Of a stretch of DNA of 21,920 nt, positions 14,854-20,794 are shown in pieces. Position 1 is the stretch's first letter. Each line of letters opens with the position of its first letter. The stretch is from a virus, in IMG/VR virus record IMGVR_UViG_3300031772_009615, positions 1 to 21,920 of that record. One strand, written 5' to 3'. Position numbers and translations under genes: made by a program. The notes beneath the pieces were generated by a model that had not been told where the DNA came from, made no database searches, and saw nothing but the letters and a program-made list of their open reading frames with translations.

Positions 14854-15529
14854 CTTGTTCCTTCTTTGCCAGTTCAATGAAGCGAAGAATCTCCTCGCAA
14901 TGTTTAAACCATTCTCCTCGAATTCTGAATTGAGCAAAATGTTCATGAAGTTTTTTTTCGCTTTCAAAGACGTTATCCGTTTTTATTGAATGAAGCATTT
15001 CAAGGTCGTCGAGGTTATTAGCTTTAAGTTCATAGCATCGTCTTTGGATATCTTTGGTATGGCCGATTTTTATAAGATTCCGTTCTTTGTTGAGGATGAA
15101 ATAAACGTGGCCGGAAAGATCATTTTGCTGCTTCCGGATTATTTGTTTTCGGGATCTAAAAACATTAAGAAGCTGCCCGTTTTGTGTTATCCATTGTCCA
15201 TTTTCCAAGCTGTAAGTTATCCAATGCCGGGAAGTGGCGGAAGAATTTTTCCCGGCACCCTTCCTCAACCAGATTTCCTTGCTGATAAGTTTGATACCAT
15301 GTCTATCAATAAGCACCGGAATTTGTTCCAAACGTCTTACCTTTTCTACTTTTGCGGAAAGTTGATCGGGTTCAACGAAAATGATTAATCGCCATTCTCT
15401 TTCCCTGGCGGCGATAATATCAAAAGATGGGCCGTTTATGTTTTCGATATAATAGCCGATCTGGGACAGGCTATCAATTGCCTTGGCTTTCGCTCTGGCC
15501 ATCCGTTTCTTGATCGCTTCGTCTGCCAT
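14834..15529 (-). CDS. Fusion of nuclease-like domain and T5orf172/MUG113-type GIY-YIG domain
   Basis: This 231-residue protein has an N-terminal domain (about 12-90) shared with the next gene and a C-terminal GIY-YIG domain of the T5orf172/MUG113 type (138-220). The latter shows HVYFILN (GIY equivalent, 141-147), LIKIGHT (YIG equivalent, 152-158), R163-R164, LHEHF (194-198) and the metal-binding Glu206 in RGEWF. Residues 91-137 are a linker of unknown role with an aromatic WITYSLENGQW stretch. GIY-YIG domains cut DNA and are common in mobile nucleases. The ribosome site is weak and the DNA is visibly AT-richer than the flanks, which suggests later acquisition. It sits between the candidate holin and the endolysin. 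Confidence 0.75.
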   Translation of the reverse strand: MADEAIKKRMARAKAKAIDSLSQIGYYIENINGPSFDIIAAREREWRLIIFVEPDQLSAKVEKVRRLEQIPVLIDRHGIKLISKEIWLRKGAGKNSSATSRHWITYSLENGQWITQNGQLLNVFRSRKQIIRKQQNDLSGHVYFILNKERNLIKIGHTKDIQRRCYELKANNLDDLEMLHSIKTDNVFESEKKLHEHFAQFRIRGEWFKHCEEILRFIELAKKEQDGSDTE

Positions 15530-15555
15530 CGATACGCCAGGTGTTTGTGGTCCGT

Positions 15556-15578
15556 GGGGCCGTCTCAGGCACGGCCCC
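15556..15578 (-). other. Perfect hairpin after the candidate holin gene
   Basis: GGGGCCGT and ACGGCCCC form a perfect 8-bp stem around a seven-base loop, 16 bases beyond the stop of the membrane-protein gene. It occupies the 64-base gap before the nuclease fusion. No U-run follows on the minus strand, so termination would be inefficient or factor-dependent. It might reduce read-through into the nuclease genes. Confidence 0.5.
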
Positions 15579-15593
15579 GATTTCGGTCCCGAC

Positions 15594-15860
15594 TCAGGCC
15601 CCCGGCCCGGCCGGTCTTGCCACCTTGATGAGCGAATATCCGGCGTTCGCCCCGATGGCCACCTGGATCACGTCGATGACGATCTGCGCCGTGATCGGCC
15701 TCCCTGTCGAGACGTAGAAGTAGAGAACCACTCCCACGCTGACGACGACGGACAGAATGACCGCCATCGTCTTCTCGACGACCACGTTGACCTTGGCCAG
15801 TGCATTCTTGAGGAACTGCGTCACGGCCAAGGTTGTCGCGATCATGGTTGTGATATTCAT
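15594..15860 (-). CDS. Two-span membrane protein, candidate holin
   Basis: This 88-residue protein starts at ATG 15860 behind an excellent AAGGAGG. Two hydrophobic segments are seen: residues about 31-50 (MAVILSVVVSVGVVLYFYV) and 58-80 (AQIVIDVIQVAIGANAGYSL), joined by a short turn with GRP. The N-terminus is amphipathic and may form a third weak span. Size and layout fit class II phage holins, which make the membrane hole that releases the endolysin. The endolysin gene follows, but two nuclease-like genes lie between. Other small membrane roles cannot be excluded. Confidence 0.55.
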   Translation of the reverse strand: MNITTMIATTLAVTQFLKNALAKVNVVVEKTMAVILSVVVSVGVVLYFYVSTGRPITAQIVIDVIQVAIGANAGYSLIKVARPAGPGA

Positions 15861-15888
15861 GAGATACCTCCTTCGAAATAAATTACGA

Positions 15889-16317
15889 TCACAAAGCCCC
15901 CAGCTGAATTTTTACATGGGGCGTTCGAGAGTAGAACTTCTGCGCGGTGACCTTTACGATTTGCGCGTCGTCCCTGTAGGCAAAGCCGTTCATGGCATCT
16001 GCGGCGGACTTGATGAGATTATCCACATCGGGCCGTTTCGCCGGCCGAATCAGCCCGTCCGCCATCGCCTGCTGTCGCCTCATGCTCTCGGATTTCGGAA
16101 TGCCGCAGTAGATGTAAAGCATCATCCATACCGGACCCGTAAACGGCTCGAAGCCGGGATATTTGACAGCGAAGAGTTCCCGGATCAGGGTTTCATAGTT
16201 GACGGTTTTCTGCGGGGTCACACCCCGACGGATGAACCCTCCGGATTTTGTCTTGACCGGGAATACCTTCGGCCGCTGCTTGCCTACTCCTTCGCCTGGA
16301 ATCGTGAGCTCGATCAT
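15889..16317 (-). CDS. rusA: RusA-family Holliday junction resolvase
   Basis: This 142-residue protein shows the RusA family core: an N-terminal strand (MIELTIPGEGVGKQRPKVF), the catalytic motif RPDVDNLIK (95-103, with two Asp and a Lys in the RusA D-x-D-x3-K pattern) and DAMNGFAYRDDAQI (107-120), giving the third Asp. RusA dimers cut four-way junctions, which resolves replication and recombination intermediates before packaging. Length is close to usual. It starts at ATG 16317 with a four-base overlap with the upstream gene, at the end of the replication module. Confidence 0.9.
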   Translation of the reverse strand: MIELTIPGEGVGKQRPKVFPVKTKSGGFIRRGVTPQKTVNYETLIRELFAVKYPGFEPFTGPVWMMLYIYCGIPKSESMRRQQAMADGLIRPAKRPDVDNLIKSAADAMNGFAYRDDAQIVKVTAQKFYSRTPHVKIQLGAL

Positions 16318-16541
16318 GATGACTTCTTCTTTCCAGGCTTAGCTTCGGTCTCGCCTTTCCTGGCGATCGCCAGGGCTTTCTGCTGGCCCTCGAGCCGTTT
16401 GTTCAAATCCTCGATTTCCTTCATCGCCTTCTCGGCCCGTTTCGTAGTCGAATCGATCATCTCCCTTGTCTCGGAGATTGCGGCTTCCAGGACGTTGACC
16501 AGAAAATCCTGTTCTCCAAAAAGCGGTTTATTCTCAAGCAT
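16314..16541 (-). CDS. 75-residue helical protein, unknown function
   Basis: ATG 16541 is chosen because AAGGAGG lies five bases upstream; a TTG at 16556 would also open the frame but would place the ribosome site inside the gene. After LENKPLFGEQDF the protein is a long charged helix (VNVLEAAISETREMIDSTTK and on), ending in a lysine-rich tail. A coiled-coil dimer is likely. It lies between a wing-helix-like protein and RusA, within the replication module. I do not recognise a family. Confidence 0.6.
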   Translation of the reverse strand: MLENKPLFGEQDFLVNVLEAAISETREMIDSTTKRAEKAMKEIEDLNKRLEGQQKALAIARKGETEAKPGKKKSS

Positions 16542-16552
16542 GTCTTCCTCCT

Positions 16553-16888
16553 TCAATTTCCGAAAAGCTCTTGTTGCTCTCCCCGGACCGGTGCCAAGTG
16601 GGGGTAGTACGCGAGCACGGTCTTGTAGCGGCTGAGCAGGGGTATCGCCTTGGCCTCAAGGTATTTTTTGAAATCCTCGACCTCGGCCGGCCGGATCGGG
16701 ATGAAGAGGCCCTGGTCACAGCTGCATACCGGCTGCTTCGAGTAAAGATCGCGCAGCTGACGATCCGTCATCTTGGGCTCCCAAAGCTGCATGTGATCAA
16801 GGACCCGGTCTCTCTGGATCGCGTTCTCGCGCCCGCGGTGGGCCTGCATGAATTTCATGAAGATCAGGGTGAGGCGTGTATTGTCCAT
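16553..16888 (-). CDS. Small winged-helix-like protein with possible clamp-binding tail
   Basis: This 111-residue protein starts at ATG 16888. Residues about 20-55 (GRENAIQRDRVLDHMQLWEP followed by KMTDRQLRDLYSK) look like a small helical DNA-binding unit, followed by GLFIPIRPAEVEDFKKYLEA, a pattern I associate with phage replication-region proteins. The extreme C-terminus is EQQELFGN; Q-x-x-L-F resembles the motif by which bacterial proteins bind the DNA polymerase sliding clamp. A link to replication or to a clamp takeover is inference. Two cysteines (CSC) in the middle are not a full zinc site. Confidence 0.6.
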   Translation of the reverse strand: MDNTRLTLIFMKFMQAHRGRENAIQRDRVLDHMQLWEPKMTDRQLRDLYSKQPVCSCDQGLFIPIRPAEVEDFKKYLEAKAIPLLSRYKTVLAYYPHLAPVRGEQQELFGN

Positions 16889-16889
16889 G

Positions 16890-17093
16890 CTATTTCCCCT
16901 CCACCTTCGTGGCTATCTTCAGATACTCCTCGCGCATCTGGAGGATCTCCTTCTCCATGATTCGGATCCGGGCCTGGGTAAGTGTAGCCTGCTGTCTGGC
17001 CGTGGCCTGGGTGATCGCGGAGCCGACATAAATGCCGGCGGCGAACGCCGCGAAGAGCAGGACACAGACGACGAAGAAATTACGTCCTTTCAT
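16890..17093 (-). CDS. Small membrane-anchored coiled-coil protein
   Basis: This 67-residue protein has one N-terminal membrane segment (FFVVCVLLFAAFAAGIYVG, about 6-24) followed by a long helix (ARIRIMEKEILQMREEYLKI) likely to pair as a coiled coil. It starts at ATG 17093 with GAGGA about ten bases upstream. The layout resembles an inner-membrane spanin subunit in miniature, but the gene is in the replication part, away from the endolysin. Function unknown. Confidence 0.6.
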   Translation of the reverse strand: MKGRNFFVVCVLLFAAFAAGIYVGSAITQATARQQATLTQARIRIMEKEILQMREEYLKIATKVEGK

Positions 17094-17099
17094 GGTTTC

Positions 17100-17282
17100 T
17101 TATCCTCGCCGGGCTGGCGGATAACAATAGGTGACGGTTTTCCACGGGCCACGATAGAGGTAAGACGTAGCAACCAGCTTTGACCCATCCTCGGGACAAT
17201 AGGCGTCCTTAAGCCGTGCCGGGCACATGAAACGATAGGCTACTTTACATTTGGGACATTTACCCTGGGTGTATTCGCTCAT
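17100..17282 (-). CDS. 60-residue zinc-ribbon-like protein
   Basis: The protein is read from ATG 17282, which shares four bases (ATGA) with the upstream stop; the longer frame overlaps that gene heavily and is rejected. CPKC (9-12), Cys20 and CPEDG (29-33) make a partial zinc-ribbon pattern, followed by an aromatic C-terminal part (SYLYRGPWKTVTYCY). It is the second of two adjacent cysteine-rich proteins after the replication initiator. No function recognised. Confidence 0.6.
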   Translation of the reverse strand: MSEYTQGKCPKCKVAYRFMCPARLKDAYCPEDGSKLVATSYLYRGPWKTVTYCYPPARRG

Positions 17283-17557
17283 AGCTTCTTCTCCTTGAGC
17301 GCCATTTCCTTCAGACACTCGAAGTGATAGTCCTTCTCGTCGACTGTGATCGCCGAAAGGAAATACATCCATTTCCCGCACCAGCTGCAGCACAGAAGAT
17401 CCGCCGCATGGGCGCAGTCCTTGTGGTAATACTCGCACTGGTACTCTGCGGCCTCGTCCTCCGGCACGAAGTCGTCGCACCACGCGCATTTGTGAATAGC
17501 CACGGTATCGTCCGGTCCGTACTGCCGCTTATCGCGGTACTCGTCAGACATGGTCAT
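17279..17557 (-). CDS. Tandem zinc-finger protein, LIM-like spacing
   Basis: This 92-residue protein contains two copies of C-x2-C-x17-H-x2-C: Cys24, Cys27, His45, Cys48 and Cys57, Cys60, His78, Cys81. The copies are 33 residues apart. Each could bind one zinc ion, giving a two-module treble-clef or LIM-like protein; classical LIM domains have only two residues between modules, here there are eight. Such proteins usually bind proteins or nucleic acid. It overlaps the end of the replication initiator by four bases (ATGA), so it is probably translated with it. No phage family is recognised. Confidence 0.68.
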   Translation of the reverse strand: MTMSDEYRDKRQYGPDDTVAIHKCAWCDDFVPEDEAAEYQCEYYHKDCAHAADLLCCSWCGKWMYFLSAITVDEKDYHFECLKEMALKEKKL

Positions 17558-18528
17558 GGTGTCACCCCCTGCAGCCCCTGGGCATATTCTCCGAGTTCTA
17601 TCTTGATGTCCGCCTGGATCTTCTCCCAGGCGTCTTTATTGCCTTTCTTCCGGGCTTCTTCGAGGTCTTGGCTATATTTGTTAAACAGCTCCCGCCGCTT
17701 TTTCTCGATCAGCGCCGTCCGTTTCTTCTCCTCATCGGTCGGCTGGTATTTATTCTCCCCTACCCGGGAGGCCCGGCCTTCCTGGCGCCCGCCGCCATTA
17801 TTCGGACGTCCTGGATCCTGATACGGCTCGTTCAGGTAATCTTCGAAATGCCCCGGCCGGAAAAGGGTTGAAGGCCTAATGTATTGACTCATCTTGGGAT
17901 CCCCCCGCCACTGAGACGTCTTTGTGTCGATGACGTGCTTGAAATCTTCGAAAAGGTGGCCTTCGGCGATCCTGCCGTTGATGAGCCCGACTGCCTCCTT
18001 GTTCGTACAAGACCGCTTCTGCCCTGTGACCTGGTTGAAGTAGTCGATGATTTTTTTGATCAGTTCGGAGGAGGCGGAAGAGGGGGATATAATTACTTTA
18101 CTTTGCTTAATAATTACTTTACTTAAAGCAGAGTTTTTCCCACCTTCGTCTTGAGTAGCTCTGGAATAGGTCTGGAGTAACTCCGGAGGAGGCATGGAAA
18201 TTGTTGATTTTGCTTCCTTTTCCGGATTGAGGTTTGGCTGCTTCTCTTGGAAGTCTGGGATATGAAGGAAAAAATCGCCTTTTACCTGATAACGGATAAT
18301 GAGATGGTTCTGTTCGAGGTCCTCGAGATACTCCTCGACCTTTTTAATGGACTTCTTGAGCCTTGTGAAGATCTGGCCATTGATGACTTCAGCATCCCCG
18401 GAGAAACAACCGTTGACATCAACATGAGGAAGCAACCATGTATAAAGAAGCCGCGCTCCGTCTGTACTTAGACTCGCTAATTTTTTGCTCTGCGAAATTG
18501 ATTTTAAAACAAATCTGCCTGCAGGCAT
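17554..18528 (-). CDS. Replication initiator, winged helix plus Phg_2220_C-like domain
   Basis: This 324-residue protein starts at ATG 18528 behind AAGGAGA. Residues 1-105 look like a DnaD/O-type winged helix (LYTWLLPHVDVNGCFSGDAE, LKKSIKKVEEYLEDLEQNHL, ending FFLHIPDFQEKQ). Residues 106-155 are a linker with a tandem SKVII-KQ-SKVII. Residues 156-233 match the conserved phage C-terminal domain (IIDYFNQVTGQKRSC, EDFKHVIDTKTSQWRGDPKMSQYIRPSTLF). The remaining 90 residues are highly charged. Such proteins bind the phage origin and load the host helicase. The DNA coding for the linker carries four tandem 11-bp repeats and an AT-rich stretch, so the origin may lie inside this gene as in lambda O. 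Confidence 0.8.
   Translation of the reverse strand: MPAGRFVLKSISQSKKLASLSTDGARLLYTWLLPHVDVNGCFSGDAEVINGQIFTRLKKSIKKVEEYLEDLEQNHLIIRYQVKGDFFLHIPDFQEKQPNLNPEKEAKSTISMPPPELLQTYSRATQDEGGKNSALSKVIIKQSKVIISPSSASSELIKKIIDYFNQVTGQKRSCTNKEAVGLINGRIAEGHLFEDFKHVIDTKTSQWRGDPKMSQYIRPSTLFRPGHFEDYLNEPYQDPGRPNNGGGRQEGRASRVGENKYQPTDEEKKRTALIEKKRRELFNKYSQDLEEARKKGNKDAWEKIQADIKIELGEYAQGLQGVTP
18089..18124 (-). repeat. AT-rich stretch with two 15-bp direct repeats (possible unwinding element)
   Basis: AAGTAAAGTAATTAT on the minus strand occurs twice with a 21-base period (18110-18124 and 18089-18103), in a stretch that is almost wholly A/T among GC-rich neighbours. The period equals seven codons, so the repeat is also a protein repeat (SKVII). 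It lies just after the 11-bp repeats, the order seen at the lambda origin. Confidence 0.65.
18149..18192 (-). repeat. Four contiguous 11-bp repeats, candidate iterons
   Basis: On the minus strand the four units are CCTCCTCCGGA, GTTACTCCAGA, CCTATTCCAGA and GCTACTCAAGA. The common core is about TACTCCAGA, with one or two changes per unit. An 11-base period is not a multiple of three, so protein repetition does not explain it. One unit equals about one DNA helical turn, so bound proteins would line up on one face. They lie in the initiator gene, upstream of the AT-rich stretch. Confidence 0.65.
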
Positions 18529-18557
18529 TAATTATCTCCTTTCGACAGAGCCGGACG

Positions 18558-18581
18558 GGAGGGGCCGGGCAAGACCCCTCC
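18558..18581 (-). other. Hairpin in the leader of the replication initiator
   Basis: GGAGGGG and CCCCTCC pair as a 7-bp stem around a ten-base loop, about 30 bases upstream of the initiator ATG and just before its ribosome site. No U-run follows, so it is not a clear terminator. It may affect translation or act as a protein binding site. Confidence 0.45.
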
Positions 18582-18619
18582 AGCGCAACTAATCGCTTCG
18601 GACATCCGGCAAGAATGAT

Positions 18620-18676
18620 AGAGAGCCCGGGAATAGGAGGGAGGAGGATTGATGGAAACGCTTGCCCGGGCTCTCT
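18620..18676 (-). repeat. 12-bp perfect inverted repeat in the gap before the initiator gene
   Basis: AGAGAGCCCGGG (18620-18631) and CCCGGGCTCTCT (18665-18676) are exact complements with a 33-base spacer. The gap 18529-18687 holds this repeat, the smaller hairpin and no gene on the minus strand. In minus-strand RNA the loop is pyrimidine-rich (CCUCCUCCCUCC). There is no U-run after it. It could be an operator, a replication element or a regulatory RNA structure. Confidence 0.6.
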
Positions 18677-18687
18677 GTGTGGCCATG

Positions 18688-18888
18688 CTAGGTTCTTACC
18701 TCTTTCCCGGATTCAGGAGCTGCTGGAGGAGTCTCGGGAGGATCCTCGGGGAGCCTGATGATCCGTTCCGGCGACAAGACGTGCTTTACATCGCCGCAGC
18801 CCTGGCATGTCGCCCTCCCTGAGAAAGGCTTCTGCGTGTGCTTGGTAAAGGTCCCACATTTCGTGCAGTAGATCTCGCGCGTCGTCAT
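18688..18888 (-). CDS. 66-residue zinc-ribbon protein
   Basis: The gene is read from ATG 18888, overlapping the upstream stop by four bases (ATGA); the longer frame overlaps the upstream gene and is rejected. CTKC (8-11) and CQGC (28-31) form a standard four-cysteine zinc ribbon. The C-terminal half is Pro/Glu-rich and likely unstructured. Its place between recombination and replication genes suggests a nucleic-acid accessory role, without further proof. Confidence 0.65.
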   Translation of the reverse strand: MTTREIYCTKCGTFTKHTQKPFSGRATCQGCGDVKHVLSPERIIRLPEDPPETPPAAPESGKEVRT

Positions 18889-19655
18889 GACAGCCTCTGG
18901 GTTAACGCAGCCTCGGAATACACGCGCACGCCCGGGATGTTGGCCTTGTCCTTGAGCGCTTTGACTACCCTGCGGATAGCGACTTCGTCCGGAACCATGT
19001 ACTCGCGGGGGATCTTGTTGACGTCCGTGATGACGAACTTCCATTCCGTCCTCAAGGAAAGTCCGTTTGTTTCGGGTGCTTCAGGAACCACCGGGGCCGC
19101 GTCGGTGATCGCTTCGACCGTCTTGAAGGCTTGCTCGATGACAGCGGCCGCTTTTTCCGGCTCGCCCTTCTCCTCCAATTTTTCAGCCTTGGCGACGGCC
19201 TTCTCTGCGAGCTTCCTTGCATCTTCTTCGGCCTTTGCGCGTTTCTCTGCGGCCTCCCGCTTGATACGCTCCTGCTCCACGAGATACGCCGCTATCTTCG
19301 GCTTGACGAGCTTCTCGGCTAAATCCAGGGGATCCGTGAATTTCTTCTTCTCTTCGATGAGGGAGCGGTGAAGCTTGTGGGCCGTGGCGATTTGCGGGTC
19401 GAACGTGGCGGCGATCTGTGCCGCCATGCGCTTGATGTCTTGGAGGAAGGCATTAGCCGCCGTCAGGCTTTCCTGGTCCTGGACCACGATCGACTTGGCC
19501 TTGGTCGGGAGCGTGAGGGCTTGTGTCTGCACTTCTGCGACGGGTGCCGCAAAGGCAGGCTCGTCGTCGGGGAAGTCCATGTCGACGGGAGGGGCCGGCC
19601 TTTTGGGCCGCCTTCCCGCCGACGTCCTGGTGAGATATTTGATCGCTGTTTCCAC
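18885..19655 (-). CDS. Coiled-coil protein of the recombination module
   Basis: This 256-residue protein is read from GTG 19655, which has GGAGG six bases upstream and follows the ATPase stop by one base. The open frame extends upstream by 40 codons, but that part is a shadow of the ATPase gene. After an unstructured Pro-rich start, residues about 55-180 are helical, with QERIKREAAEKRAKAEEDAR as a clear coiled coil. The C-terminal domain (WKFVITDVNKIPREYMVPDE, then IRRVVKALKDKANIPGVRVY) is a conserved end that I associate with phage proteins near recombinases. The function is unknown; a partner of the ATPase is likely by position. Confidence 0.7.
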   Translation of the reverse strand: METAIKYLTRTSAGRRPKRPAPPVDMDFPDDEPAFAAPVAEVQTQALTLPTKAKSIVVQDQESLTAANAFLQDIKRMAAQIAATFDPQIATAHKLHRSLIEEKKKFTDPLDLAEKLVKPKIAAYLVEQERIKREAAEKRAKAEEDARKLAEKAVAKAEKLEEKGEPEKAAAVIEQAFKTVEAITDAAPVVPEAPETNGLSLRTEWKFVITDVNKIPREYMVPDEVAIRRVVKALKDKANIPGVRVYSEAALTQRLS

Positions 19656-19656
19656 G

Positions 19657-20784
19657 TTACGCCTCCGCCCCTTCGTGAAGCCCTGCAGCGTGTTTGTCCC
19701 GCGCCTTGGCCTTCCCTTCCCGAAGGTGTTCCGCCCAGCGGCCCAGGTAATCGATGACCGTCTCAGCTTCGACATTGGTCAACTCGGACGGCTCGGCGAA
19801 TCCTCTGCCATGAATTTTCTTGACGTGGTCGGAGATACCCATCCAGATCGTCGCCTCCTGTCTTCCGAGCTTGCGCAGCGCCGCGATTCCCTCTTTGATC
19901 TTGATGAGCTGTTCCGGGGTCGCCATGATGACAGTCGATTCGGACTTCTCTTCGTCAGGGAATTCTCCGGGCTGTTCAATCCCGCTTGCATCCGACGGCC
20001 TCTGTCCTCCGGCAGCGGGATCCGGAGTCTTGGCCGCAGTCGTCGCCGGAGCCGCGGCGACCTCGGGCTTTAGGATAGGCTTGCCTTCCAGGAGCCATGC
20101 CATGATTTTCTTTCCGGTGTCCCGAGTCGGCTTGAAGACTTGGCCGTCGAAAAGGCTCGTGCGGTCCTTGGACGCGATGGCATGGTGATCCATCGCCAGA
20201 TCGAGGACGGTCGTGAATTCGTATTCCATCCCGTCCCGCTGAATGGGAGCCAACCCGACTTTCTTGGGCACGCTTTTGCCCTTCTCGTTTTGCTCCAGGA
20301 TGTAATCCTGCTTGGACCGCATGGTGCAGATGATGTGCAGATCGGACTGCAGGATGCGGGCCTTGAACCTCTCATGCTCGGGCGTGATCGTTGCCCAGTT
20401 CGCGTAAGAATTGCTTCCGGCCCGCTGATCCAGGGCCCCCTTCTTATCGAGCAATCCGCCCTCGCCCGCCCAGGCGTGCGAAATCGAATCGAGGATCAGC
20501 ACGTCATATCCTTCCTTCTCGGCCAATTCGATGGCCTCAAGATATCGCGGGATCGTGTAGGGTGGGTCGATTTCCAGGATGTCGAATGCGATTCCCTTCA
20601 AGGGTCCGGTACCCACGTCCGCGTAGAGAGATGCGGATTTGTTCTCAGTATCGACGACGGCGATCCGTTTCCCGATACCGGCCGCGATGAGGAGCGCGGA
20701 GAACGTCTTGCCGGATCCGGAAGGACCGGTGATGGCGATCTTGAGTTTCGCTTGCCTACGTTCGGCTTTTCTAAATGCGCTCAT
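19657..20784 (-). CDS. RecA-fold ATPase, Sak4/AAA_24-like recombinase
   Basis: This 375-residue protein is read from ATG 20784, where GAGGAG lies six bases upstream; an ATG at 20790 abuts that site. Walker A is GPSGSGKT (20-27), the next strand RIAVVDTENKSASLYAD (40-56) is typical of AAA_24/Sak4 proteins, and Walker B is YDVLILDS (93-100). Sak4 proteins are the shortened RecA-like recombinases of phages and act on single-stranded DNA with a phage SSB. After the core (to about 235) there is an Ala/Pro-rich linker and a helical C-terminal domain (ATPEQLIKIKEGIAALRKLG). The small protein upstream with an SSB-type tail supports the recombination role. Confidence 0.82.
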   Translation of the reverse strand: MSAFRKAERRQAKLKIAITGPSGSGKTFSALLIAAGIGKRIAVVDTENKSASLYADVGTGPLKGIAFDILEIDPPYTIPRYLEAIELAEKEGYDVLILDSISHAWAGEGGLLDKKGALDQRAGSNSYANWATITPEHERFKARILQSDLHIICTMRSKQDYILEQNEKGKSVPKKVGLAPIQRDGMEYEFTTVLDLAMDHHAIASKDRTSLFDGQVFKPTRDTGKKIMAWLLEGKPILKPEVAAAPATTAAKTPDPAAGGQRPSDASGIEQPGEFPDEEKSESTVIMATPEQLIKIKEGIAALRKLGRQEATIWMGISDHVKKIHGRGFAEPSELTNVEAETVIDYLGRWAEHLREGKAKARDKHAAGLHEGAEA

Positions 20785-20794
20785 CTTCATCTCC

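Noticed and set aside
19656-19775. N-terminal extension of the coiled-coil protein
   Set aside because: It is a shadow of the end of the ATPase gene; GTG 19655 has a strong ribosome site directly after the ATPase stop.
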